DNA from: Clostridiales bacterium
GTDB taxonomy: Bacteria > Bacillota > Clostridia > Lachnospirales > Lachnospiraceae
NCBI GenBank assembly: GCA_019420425.1
Contig: JAHZHG010000144.1
Location: forward strand, 1-7,062
Direction: 5' to 3'
DNA length: 7,062 bases
The stretch's first letter is position 1, and every line of letters begins with the position of its first letter. Under the pieces are notes generated by a model. That model did no database searches. It was not told the DNA's origin and saw only the letters and a list, made by a program, of their open reading frames with translations. Positions 1 to 6,355 of this stretch are shown piece by piece. The position numbers and the translations under genes were made by a program.

Positions 1-1766
1 GACTGGACGAGCTGACCATTACCCTGGAGAATCCGAGGCTCTGGTGGCCAAACGGGCTGGGCAGCCAGCCGCTTTACCGTGTCTGCTTTACGGCAGCGGA
101 TGAAAACGGAAATCCGGTGGACAGGTGTGAAAAGCGGATTGGCCTGCGCACGCTGACGATGCTGCGCCAGAAGGACGAGTGGGGAGAGACCTTTGCCCAG
201 ACGGCAAACGGGAAGGCGTATTTTGCCATGGGCGCGGACTATATTCCCGAGGAGCACATCCTGGGCAGAAGGAATCCGGAGCGCACAAGGCAGCTGCTTT
301 TGGACTGCAAGGCAGCAAATTACAATTCTATCCGTGTCTGGGGCGGCGGATTGTACCCGGACGACTGGTTTTATGATATCTGTGACGAGCTGGGCCTGGT
401 GGTCTGGCAGGACTTCATGTTCGCCTGCTCCGTATATGAGCTGACAGAGCGTTTTGAAGCCAATATGCGCCTGGAGGCACGGGATAACATCAAACGGCTC
501 CGCCACCATGCCAGCCTTGGCCTATGGTGCGGAAACAACGAGATGGAGATGTTTGTGGACGAGCGGAACTGGGTGACTAAGCCGACAGAGGTGAGGGACT
601 ATCTGCTGATGTACGAGCGGATTCTGCCGGAGGAGCTGAAAAAATACGATCCGGTTACCTTTTACTGGCCGGCCAGCCCCTCCTCAGGCGGTTCCTTTGA
701 CAATCCCAATGATCCAAACCGGGGAGACGTGCACTACTGGAAGGTGTGGCACGGCAACCGTCCATTCACCGAGTACCGGAAGTTCTACTTCCGCTATGCG
801 TCAGAATTCGGTTTTCAGGCGTTTCCGGCGGTAAAGACCCTGGAGACAGTTACGGATGACCCGGCAGACCTGAATCCGTTTTCCTATGTGATGGAAAAGC
901 ATCAGCGGAATTATGGGGCAAACGGAAAGATTATGGGCTATATGCAGCAGATGTACCGCTATCCCAACGATTTTTCCACCTTTGTCTATGCCTCCCAGCT
1001 GCTCCAGGCAGATGCCATCCGCTATGGCGTAGAGCATTTCCGCCGGAACCGGAACCAGAACCGGTGCATGGGAGCAATCTACTGGCAGTTAAATGACTGC
1101 TGGCCGGTGATTTCCTGGTCCTCCATCGACTATTACGGCCGCTGGAAGGCGCTGCATTACTATGCAAAGCGCTTTTTCGCGCCTGTCCTGCTTTCCTGTG
1201 CGGAAGAGGGATGGATGTCGAAGGAAGCCAATATGAACCGGCAGCACTTTGCCTTCGAGAAGTCCATATGGCTGAATGTAGCCAACGAGACACTGGAAGA
1301 GCAGATGGTTACGGTGAAATGGAGTGCCAGAAACGCAAAGGGCGAGGTGATTTCCACGGAGGGCCTGCCCTGCGAGCAGACAGCCTCGGTTTGCGTGCCG
1401 CCCTTAAGTACGGTGTGGCTGGACAAGGTACTGCTGCCGGAAATTGACGTATTCTCCGAATATGTAAGCTATGAAGCTTTCCGTGACGGTGTGCGGATAT
1501 CCGGCGGAACGGTGATTTTCTCCTACCCGAAATACTTCCGCTACGCGGATCCCAGGCTGACCGTACGGAGGGAAGAGCGGGAAAACGGCACCTGGATCGG
1601 AGTGAGCGCCTGCGCCTATGCGCGGAGTGTGGAGATTCAGAATACAGAAGAAGATCTCGTACTCTCAGATAACTACTTTGACTTAAACGGCGGAGAAAAA
1701 TGGGTAAAAGTGCTGCGCGGAGAGGCAGAAAATCTGCGCGTGAGAAGCGTATATGATATTCGTTGA
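1..1766 (+). CDS. GH2 beta-mannosidase, 5' end cut off by the window
   Basis: Glycoside hydrolase family 2 enzyme expected to release terminal beta-linked mannose from oligosaccharides or glycoprotein glycans. The frame is open from base 3 (first two bases belong to a split codon) to TGA at 1764-1766, giving 587 visible residues. Family members are usually about 820-850 residues, so the sugar-binding N-terminal domain is mostly outside the window. Numbering from base 3, the fragment shows the LWWPNGLG strand of the beta-sandwich, NSIRVWGGG (108-116), the acid/base glutamate E180 in WCGNNE, the nucleophile E268 in SEFG, and WQLNDCWP (361-368), all typical of GH2 mannosidases. The C-terminal third is an Ig-like beta domain. 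No secretion signal can be assessed. The GTG at 117 is in frame but lies inside a conserved domain and is not the start. The family call is firm; mannosidase specificity rests on the motif set. Confidence 0.93.
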   Translation, partial: LDELTITLENPRLWWPNGLGSQPLYRVCFTAADENGNPVDRCEKRIGLRTLTMLRQKDEWGETFAQTANGKAYFAMGADYIPEEHILGRRNPERTRQLLLDCKAANYNSIRVWGGGLYPDDWFYDICDELGLVVWQDFMFACSVYELTERFEANMRLEARDNIKRLRHHASLGLWCGNNEMEMFVDERNWVTKPTEVRDYLLMYERILPEELKKYDPVTFYWPASPSSGGSFDNPNDPNRGDVHYWKVWHGNRPFTEYRKFYFRYASEFGFQAFPAVKTLETVTDDPADLNPFSYVMEKHQRNYGANGKIMGYMQQMYRYPNDFSTFVYASQLLQADAIRYGVEHFRRNRNQNRCMGAIYWQLNDCWPVISWSSIDYYGRWKALHYYAKRFFAPVLLSCAEEGWMSKEANMNRQHFAFEKSIWLNVANETLEEQMVTVKWSARNAKGEVISTEGLPCEQTASVCVPPLSTVWLDKVLLPEIDVFSEYVSYEAFRDGVRISGGTVIFSYPKYFRYADPRLTVRREERENGTWIGVSACAYARSVEIQNTEEDLVLSDNYFDLNGGEKWVKVLRGEAENLRVRSVYDIR

Positions 1767-2082
1767 AATCCAAAATAGGGAGCGTACAAATTTCCTGTGT
1801 CCTTTCGTGTGTTTCCTCTCAAAAAGATTTCTCCTTTTGCAGACGGGGGTGGATCTGCTGCGGCTGAAAAATAACAAGTGGTGGTGGAGCGCAATCAGTG
1901 CTGCCATTTCAGTGATCTGTGCGCTTGTGATTATCCTCAATCCGTTTACGACGACTGTAGTTCTATGGCGGTTTACCGGCGTTTCACTGCTTGGCCAGGC
2001 TGTGTTTGATATTATCCCCCTGTTTGTAAGCCGAAAAATAATGATAACGCAGAAGGATAATCATCACATCAGCAATTTGTAA
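1753..2082 (+). pseudogene. Probable truncated HdeD/DUF308-type membrane protein remnant
   Basis: This frame encodes 109 residues. The first 28 or so (to about base 1836) look unlike any family and partly overlap the beta-mannosidase end. From about base 1840 the translation becomes protein-like: QTGVDLLRLKNN, then a WWW-led hydrophobic stretch containing IILNPF and a second one ending in FDIIPLFV. The segment with N-P-F between two membrane helices resembles the last repeat of HdeD/DUF308 small membrane proteins, which are normally about 170-200 residues. Only about 80 residues of such a protein remain, so I read it as the 3' end of a gene whose 5' part was lost next to the mannosidase stop. 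The ATG at 1753 has a passable GAGAAG upstream, so a short expressed membrane protein translationally coupled to the mannosidase cannot be excluded. The family assignment is by recall of the motif pattern, not a search. Confidence 0.5.
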
Positions 2083-2112
2083 CGTAATATCCCTATAAAA
2101 ACAAACTAAGCC

Positions 2113-2118
2113 AGGAGG
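2113..2118 (+). promoter_or_regulatory. Ribosome binding site of the GH79 gene
   Basis: A perfect AGGAGG lies 11 bases before the ATG at 2130. No other in-frame start codon lies between it and the ATG, so it fixes the start of the GH79 gene. I saw no convincing -35/-10 pair in the short gap after 2082; TATAAA at 2094-2099 has only an 11-base spacer to TTGTAA at 2077-2082. The gene may be read from further upstream. Confidence 0.8.
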
Positions 2119-2129
2119 TTAGCTTTGGC

Positions 2130-3647
2130 ATGACACGTTTTAGTGAATTAAAAACAGACAGTCTGGATATCATCCGGACTGTCAATGAGCGGTTGATGTC
2201 CTATAATATCGAAATGGCGGAAGTAACCGGCGGCATGTTCTGGAAGGCGTATACAAAAGAGCAGATTGCGGGAACGGAGGAGTTCGCCCCCGTTTCTATG
2301 CCGACACAGGGCTTTACCGATATGGCGGAATTGATGCAGTACTACCCGCCGATTGATTTATCCAATGTACGCCTGATCGAATTGGCGAGGCAATTCGGTC
2401 CTGCCTGGATTCGTGTTTCCGGTTCATGGGCGACAAAAACCTATTATGATTTTGATGGCGTGACAGAAGGGGTTGTACCCGAAGGATACCAGAATATCCT
2501 GACAAGGGAGCAGTGGATCGGCGTTCTGAAATTTGTAAAAGCCGTGGACGGAAAATTGTTGATTTCCGTCAGCAACTGTGCGGGAGACCATCCAAACGGC
2601 GGGCCTCTGGACCTGACACAGGCCAGGAAAATTTTTGCGTTCAGTCATGAATATGGCGTGGATATCGATGCCGCCGAGTTTATGAATGAACCGAATATGT
2701 TAGAGCTATCCGGAACGCCCGTCGGATATACCGCATCGGATTACGCAAGGGACCAGGATATTTTCAACAGGTGGGTGAGGGAGAACTATCCGCATTGCCT
2801 GATTGTTGGTCCGTGTACAACAGGCGACCCGTCTGTAATGAAGCCAGGAGAGAAAAATATAAGCGCGGGCATCGGAAGCCTTACGGATGTCTGCACAACG
2901 CATGATTTGATGGCGGGAACGAAAATCCATCTCGACGTATTCAGTTATCACTATTATAACGGAATTTCGGAACGTCTTGCATCAGCCGCGCCGGATTCCC
3001 ATTGGGACAGCAAAGAAGCGCACACCGACGCCTATCTGGACGTTGCGCCATCCTGTGTAAAAAACCACATCCCTTTGAGAAATCAATATGTCCCCGGCGG
3101 GCAAATGTGGGTTACGGAATCCGGGGATGCGGGAGGTGGCGGAGATACATGGGCTTCCACTTATCTGGATGTGTTCCGTACCCTGAATGAGCTGGGAAGT
3201 TTTTCGGAGCTTACCGACGGCGTTGTGTTCCACAACACACTGGCTTCGTCGGATTATGGATTTTTACGGCACGGAACGTTTGAACCGCGTCCAAATTACT
3301 TTGCCGTACTGCTCTGGAATCGCCTGATGGGATCGACGGTATACGACTGCGGCAATCCCGGAATAGAAAATGCCCATATCTATTGCCATTCCCGTAAAGA
3401 TAAAAAGCCCGGTGTTTCCTATCTGATCATCAACAATTCACTGACGGATAACCTTACGGTACGAATCCCGAAAGAAGCTGACCGTTATACGTTAAGCGGG
3501 GAAACTGTACGGTCTGCCATCATGCGTCTTAACGGGCGTGAATTGAAAATTTCCGGCACGACTGGTCTGCCCGACCTGTCTCCGGTAAAACAGACTGCAG
3601 GAACGGTTCGGCTGATGCCGGGAACCTGTACCTTCCTTGTAATGTGA
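2130..3647 (+). CDS. GH79 heparanase/beta-glucuronidase-like glycoside hydrolase
   Basis: Complete 505-residue protein with the clan GH-A barrel pattern of family GH79 (heparanases and beta-glucuronidases), retaining enzymes that act on glucuronides in glycosaminoglycan- or arabinogalactan-type glycans. The acid/base glutamate is E187 in EFMNEPN, and the nucleophile is E330 in WVTESG. E330 is followed by the GGGGD run that parallels the Gly-rich stretch after the nucleophile of heparanase. FEPRPNYFAVLLWNRLMGSTVY (about 388-409) matches the conserved DYW-type segment before the C-terminal beta-sandwich (about 420-505). The N-terminus is hydrophilic, with no signal peptide or lipobox, so it should act in the cytoplasm on imported short glycans. 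The start is fixed by AGGAGG at 2113-2118. A strong hairpin follows 11 bases after the stop. The family is likely; the exact uronide substrate is unknown. GH39- or GH30-like enzymes are the main alternatives. Confidence 0.8.
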   Translation: MTRFSELKTDSLDIIRTVNERLMSYNIEMAEVTGGMFWKAYTKEQIAGTEEFAPVSMPTQGFTDMAELMQYYPPIDLSNVRLIELARQFGPAWIRVSGSWATKTYYDFDGVTEGVVPEGYQNILTREQWIGVLKFVKAVDGKLLISVSNCAGDHPNGGPLDLTQARKIFAFSHEYGVDIDAAEFMNEPNMLELSGTPVGYTASDYARDQDIFNRWVRENYPHCLIVGPCTTGDPSVMKPGEKNISAGIGSLTDVCTTHDLMAGTKIHLDVFSYHYYNGISERLASAAPDSHWDSKEAHTDAYLDVAPSCVKNHIPLRNQYVPGGQMWVTESGDAGGGGDTWASTYLDVFRTLNELGSFSELTDGVVFHNTLASSDYGFLRHGTFEPRPNYFAVLLWNRLMGSTVYDCGNPGIENAHIYCHSRKDKKPGVSYLIINNSLTDNLTVRIPKEADRYTLSGETVRSAIMRLNGRELKISGTTGLPDLSPVKQTAGTVRLMPGTCTFLVM

Positions 3648-3658
3648 TTTAAACGCAG

Positions 3659-3724
3659 ATAAGCATTCTCATACTCCTGCTTCAAGTGTGCGGAGCACTA
3701 AGCGGGAGGTATGGGGATGCTTAT
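3659..3724 (+). terminator. Long imperfect hairpin after the GH79 gene, probable terminator or 3' RNA structure
   Basis: The arms at 3659-3682 and 3700-3724 pair almost completely: 8 Watson-Crick pairs, then U·G/C-G/U·G, then 5 pairs (CATAC with GTATG), one bulged G, then 8 more pairs including one U·G. The 17-base loop (3683-3699) contains a nested AGTGT/GCACT stem. All non-canonical pairs are G·U in the + strand transcript, whereas the opposite strand would have A·C mismatches, so the structure is favoured in + strand RNA. It starts 11 bases after the GH79 stop. The T-rich TTATTTGTCT that follows is weak as a U tract, so terminator function is plausible rather than certain. A decayed palindromic mobile element is the alternative. 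Confidence 0.6.
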
Positions 3725-3793
3725 TTGTCTGAATCAATCAGGAAATATTTCTTTCTCTGTTGTATTCCATTTCACGCAAAACCAGAAAAGAGA

Positions 3794-3822
3794 TTGCTTA
3801 CGTTTGCTTTCAGTGCTATAAT
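3794..3822 (+). promoter_or_regulatory. Sigma-A-type promoter for the right-hand operon
   Basis: TTGCTT (3794-3799) and a perfect TATAAT (3817-3822) are separated by 17 bases, and TG at 3814-3815 gives an extended -10 (TGCTATAAT). Transcription would begin near 3829, after the GH79 hairpin, and read through the broken frame into the membrane protein and hydrolase genes. A second overlapping candidate, TTGAGT (3827-3832) with TAATAT (3850-3855) and a 17-base spacer, lies just downstream. I saw no clear operator repeat around either. Confidence 0.6.
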
Positions 3823-3852
3823 AATTTTGAGTTAGTCTTGTATAACTATTAA

Positions 3853-4092
3853 TATACTTTTGCCCATGGGGACAAGTGCTTTTTTACCTCAGCGCCAAAG
3901 GCAGCGCAGGAAGTGTTTGTTCTTCGACTGGGTGCTTTTATGCCATTCCAACTTCTTCCACGCGATTACCCGGAGGTGAAGGATATTTATGGCCCGGAGA
4001 TTTTTGGCTATAACAAAAAATCGCATCTGATACAAACTGTTCTGATCCTTTTCGGATGCCTGCTTGCGGCATGGATATGTACTTTGATGTAA
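3853..4092 (+). pseudogene. Decayed membrane protein gene, C-terminal remnant ahead of the operon
   Basis: The frame after the TAA at 3850-3852 stays open to the TAA at 4090-4092 (79 codons). The only ATG is at 3940, deep inside and without a ribosome binding site; a GTG at 3913 is no better. The translation nevertheless looks like real protein. FFTSAPKAAQE near the front resembles the first loop of a clostridial small membrane protein family, and PRDYPEVKDIYG...IFGYNKKSH followed by a hydrophobic helix ending in AAWICTLM resembles that family's C-terminal end. The middle helices expected between these parts are missing, and there is no N-terminal helix, so I infer a gene damaged by deletion at the front and inside. 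Its stop is 13 bases before the next ATG, as expected if it was once the first gene of this operon. The family link is from memory of similar sequences. Confidence 0.5.
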
Positions 4093-4105
4093 GGGAGACG
4101 ATAAT

Positions 4106-4597
4106 ATGGTACTGATTCTTGAATGTTTGATTATTTGCTTTATTCTGCTTGTGCCTTGCGTTGTAGCGATTGCCAACGGGATACATAATGCAGCATTCCT
4201 TTATGAAGGGGATGTTCAGGACAGGGTTGTCGAAATGGGCCTGATCACCAGAGAACGTTTGGATAGGAACAGAAAAGCATTCAAATGTATTACACTGCTT
4301 ATTCTGGTTACATTCGCTGTATGGGCAGTCTACGGTATCAATGGAGCGAGAGGATTTTGGAGTCCGTTCTGGCAGATCTATGCGCTGACGATGGCAGAGG
4401 GGCTCTTTGATCGCTTTTTTATCGACTGGTACTGGGTCGGCCATACCAAAGCCTGGACGATCCCGGGCACGGAGGATCTGAAGCCATATATTCCCCAAAA
4501 GACGTTGATTGTGAAGTGGGGAATTACCATTGTCGGCAATCCCATAATTGCGGCTTCCATTGCCGGGATTCTGTTCCCGTTTATGGGGAGGGCGTGA
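4106..4597 (+). CDS. Small uncharacterised membrane protein, first intact gene of the operon
   Basis: A 163-residue integral membrane protein of unknown function. Helix 1 spans about residues 2-22, a charged loop with predicted helical segment follows to about 58, a second helix spans about 60-78, a weaker hydrophobic region about 84-100, and a final helix about 136-158. Between these sits a polar, aromatic-rich block, FDRFFIDWYWVGHTKAW (101-117), then IPGTEDLKPYI (119-129). I recall similar blocks in uncharacterised clostridial membrane proteins, and they are the best candidates for a conserved functional site. The start ATG has GGGAG at 4093-4097, 8 bases upstream. The stop lies 2 bases before the next gene, so the two are probably translationally coupled. 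The layout (helix, FD..D block, loop, C-terminal helix) parallels the broken gene just upstream, which suggests that the pair were partners. A role in transport or in anchoring the hydrolases is only a guess. Confidence 0.82.
   Translation: MVLILECLIICFILLVPCVVAIANGIHNAAFLYEGDVQDRVVEMGLITRERLDRNRKAFKCITLLILVTFAVWAVYGINGARGFWSPFWQIYALTMAEGLFDRFFIDWYWVGHTKAWTIPGTEDLKPYIPQKTLIVKWGITIVGNPIIAASIAGILFPFMGRA
4585..4592 (+). promoter_or_regulatory. Ribosome binding site fixing the alpha/beta hydrolase start
   Basis: GGGGAGGG lies 7 bases before ATG 4600 and inside the end of the preceding membrane protein gene. The reading frame of the hydrolase is open upstream to about 4516, but only the ATG at 4600 is well spaced from this site and begins where the hydrolase fold begins. 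An in-frame GTG at 4594 is too close to be used. Confidence 0.75.
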
Positions 4598-4599
4598 AT

Positions 4600-5391
4600 A
4601 TGAAATATTTTGAATTTGGCAAAGAACACCCGGAGCTGATGGTGATGCTTCACGGCGGCGGGGTGTGCTATCGCGGCGCACTGCCGGTGGCTGAGGAAAT
4701 GGCAAAGGTCTATCATGTGGTGCTGGTGGCCTACGACGGGTTCAACCCCGACGAACCGGAAACGGAGTTCCGGTCTGTGCAGGATGAGGCTAAACGGCTG
4801 GGCGATTATATTGTGGAGCACTATGGCGGAAAGATTGACATTCTCTACGGCGTTTCCTACGGGACCTTCGTCCTGATGGATGTGCTGGCGGATGACCGGC
4901 TCACCATCACAACAACTATCGCCGATGGAATGCCCACCATGGATTATGCGGATATCAAAAATCCGGTTCTGCAGAACATCTACCTTTTTTTCCTGACCGG
5001 TTTTGCGTATCAACTGATTGGTAAGGCGGGGCCCATCCGCAGGAAGATCGTCTGCAAGATGATGAACCGCAGCGAGGAGTCCTTTGACCGCATTGTCTAT
5101 CAAGATGCCACCTGGCGCAGCTGGGTCAATCAGGACAAATGCATGATCGGACGGCACCGGGATTTTTCGCTTTTTAAGCAGACAGATATGTACATCTGGC
5201 ACGGCATTCAAAGCTCCACCGAAAAGAAGCTGGCGAAACATATCAAGGCGTGGCAGGACAAGGGCTATGCCTTCACCTACAAGGTATTCCCCAACATGGG
5301 ACACGGTACGCTGGCGGGGGAGTATCCGGAGCAGTTTTCAACGGAAGTGCAGACAGCACACCGGAAATCACTGAAGGAGGCGCCGGTATGA
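4600..5391 (+). CDS. Alpha/beta-fold hydrolase
   Basis: A 263-residue cytoplasmic serine hydrolase of the alpha/beta fold. It shows the oxyanion-hole strand VMLHGGG (15-21), the nucleophile elbow GVSYG with S86, a cap region of helices about 115-185, and the catalytic histidine H235 in NMGHG. The acid is not in the usual place: the strand MYIWHGIQSST (197-207) ends without the Asp normally seen after the HG, so a nearby glutamate (E208) or D96/D99 may serve, or the triad is variant. Esterase, lipase or acyl-hydrolase activity fits, but the substrate is unknown. The frame is open upstream to 4516, yet the ribosome binding site and fold choose ATG 4600. The stop overlaps the next gene's start by ATGA (5388-5391), a sign of coupled expression with the second hydrolase. 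Confidence 0.87.
   Translation: MKYFEFGKEHPELMVMLHGGGVCYRGALPVAEEMAKVYHVVLVAYDGFNPDEPETEFRSVQDEAKRLGDYIVEHYGGKIDILYGVSYGTFVLMDVLADDRLTITTTIADGMPTMDYADIKNPVLQNIYLFFLTGFAYQLIGKAGPIRRKIVCKMMNRSEESFDRIVYQDATWRSWVNQDKCMIGRHRDFSLFKQTDMYIWHGIQSSTEKKLAKHIKAWQDKGYAFTYKVFPNMGHGTLAGEYPEQFSTEVQTAHRKSLKEAPV
5374..5380 (+). promoter_or_regulatory. Ribosome binding site fixing the BAAT-type hydrolase start
   Basis: AAGGAGG lies 7 bases before ATG 5388 and inside the end of the preceding hydrolase gene. The downstream frame is open back to 5250, but the upstream extension is an out-of-frame reading of the first hydrolase, so this site and the ATGA overlap decide the start. Confidence 0.8.
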
Positions 5392-6308
5392 AAAGACAAT
5401 ATTTTTCCATGGAGAAGGACGGCTTTTACGGCGCTTATTACCCCAACGTAAAGGCAGGCAGCAAGGCGTTCCTGTGCATGATCGGGGATTCTGCGGACAA
5501 TGTAATGGTGCGGGGCGCCGCCAAATGGCTCCACGATTTGGACTGCCATATGCTGGCTCTGGCCCCGGCGAAAACGGATTGCGGCTACCACAGCTACCCA
5601 CTGGAATGCTGCGAAAAAGCCATTGCCTTTTTGAAAAGCCAGGGCATCGAAAAAATCGGCGTTACAGGCGGCTCTACTACCGGCATGATCGCACTGGCAG
5701 CGGCATCCTATTTCCCGGATATCACCCTGACACTGGCGTTTACCCCGTCGGATTTCATCATGGAGGGCTTTTACCAGGGGAAGCGGGACGGCTGCAGAGA
5801 ATGGCCGGGGGAAAAGGAGTCTACCCTTACCTACCAGGGGAAGCCGCTGCCATACCTGCCCTATGCCTGGAGGCACCCGGACTACTGGAAGAATGTGATG
5901 AAAGAATCCAGGGCAGGCGGCGACAGGATTGCCAGCCGCGGCCTATTTAATGAGTCCGAGCGGTTACATCCCATTCAGGAGGAAGAAAAAATCAAGGTAG
6001 AGAACATCAGGGGACGAGTTGTCTTTGTGGGCGCAGAGGATGATGTCCTGTGGGATACCTGTAAGTACATCCGCCGTATGGTACGGCGGCTGGAGGAGAG
6101 GCCCCGCGAATGCAGCTATGAAGCTCTGCTCTATGAGCGCGGTACGCACTTCGTCTTTCCCCAGGGTATGATGAAGAAGATGATTCCCGTCGGCGTTTCC
6201 CTGCTGGTCGGGATTCTGTTCAAAGCCGGGCGGCAGCATCCGAAGGAATGCAGAGACACGCGGGTGGACATTGACCGGAAAATCACCAAAATTCTGCGGG
6301 AATGGTAG
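5388..6308 (+). CDS. Acyl-CoA thioester hydrolase/BAAT C-terminal-type alpha/beta hydrolase
   Basis: A 306-residue alpha/beta hydrolase resembling the C-terminal catalytic domain of bile acid-CoA:amino acid N-acyltransferases and acyl-CoA thioesterases. Candidate triad: S96 in GVTGGSTTG (GxSxG elbow), D218 or D219 in VFVGAEDDVLWDT, and H254 in GTHFVFP. PLPYLPY (153-159) sits in the lid region, as in this family. The enzyme would hydrolyse or transfer an acyl group in the cytoplasm; no acyl-CoA-binding N-terminal domain is present, unlike the two-domain animal enzymes. The nucleophile here is serine, as in thioesterases, rather than the cysteine of amino-acid-conjugating BAAT. A hydrophobic stretch near 265-280 follows the active histidine. 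The gene overlaps the upstream hydrolase by 4 bases and ends 47 bases before the metallo-hydrolase. The fold is certain; thioesterase is the best guess, with a general esterase as the alternative. Confidence 0.78.
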   Translation: MKRQYFSMEKDGFYGAYYPNVKAGSKAFLCMIGDSADNVMVRGAAKWLHDLDCHMLALAPAKTDCGYHSYPLECCEKAIAFLKSQGIEKIGVTGGSTTGMIALAAASYFPDITLTLAFTPSDFIMEGFYQGKRDGCREWPGEKESTLTYQGKPLPYLPYAWRHPDYWKNVMKESRAGGDRIASRGLFNESERLHPIQEEEKIKVENIRGRVVFVGAEDDVLWDTCKYIRRMVRRLEERPRECSYEALLYERGTHFVFPQGMMKKMIPVGVSLLVGILFKAGRQHPKECRDTRVDIDRKITKILREW

Positions 6309-6355
6309 AGAAGTGAAGGGATATCCATAAAATTTACTTGACGAAAGGAAGAAAA

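Noticed and set aside
1309..1773. Antisense open frame of 154 residues in the mannosidase tail
   Set aside because: Arg/Ser-rich translation typical of the reverse of GC-rich coding sequence; the + strand Ig-like domain explains the region.
3866..3885. CCCATGGG followed by a T run as a possible terminator
   Set aside because: The stem is only three pairs around a three-base centre and does not abut the T run; not enough for a terminator.
3938..4705. Antisense open frame of 255 residues
   Set aside because: It covers the broken gene, the membrane protein and the hydrolase start on the opposite strand; the translation is low-complexity and basic, without domains, while the + strand has coherent helices and ribosome binding sites.
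4378..5304. Long antisense open frame (308 residues on the - strand)
   Set aside because: It lies opposite the membrane protein end and alpha/beta hydrolase, has no ribosome binding site or recognisable motif, and is explained by the GC-rich codon pattern of the + strand genes.
5277..5876. Antisense open frame of 199 residues
   Set aside because: It is a shadow of the two alpha/beta hydrolases; no motif or start signal.
6335..6341. TTGAC before the MBL gene as a -35 box
   Set aside because: No -10 element fits at 16-18 bases downstream before the ATG at 6356, so no separate promoter is claimed.
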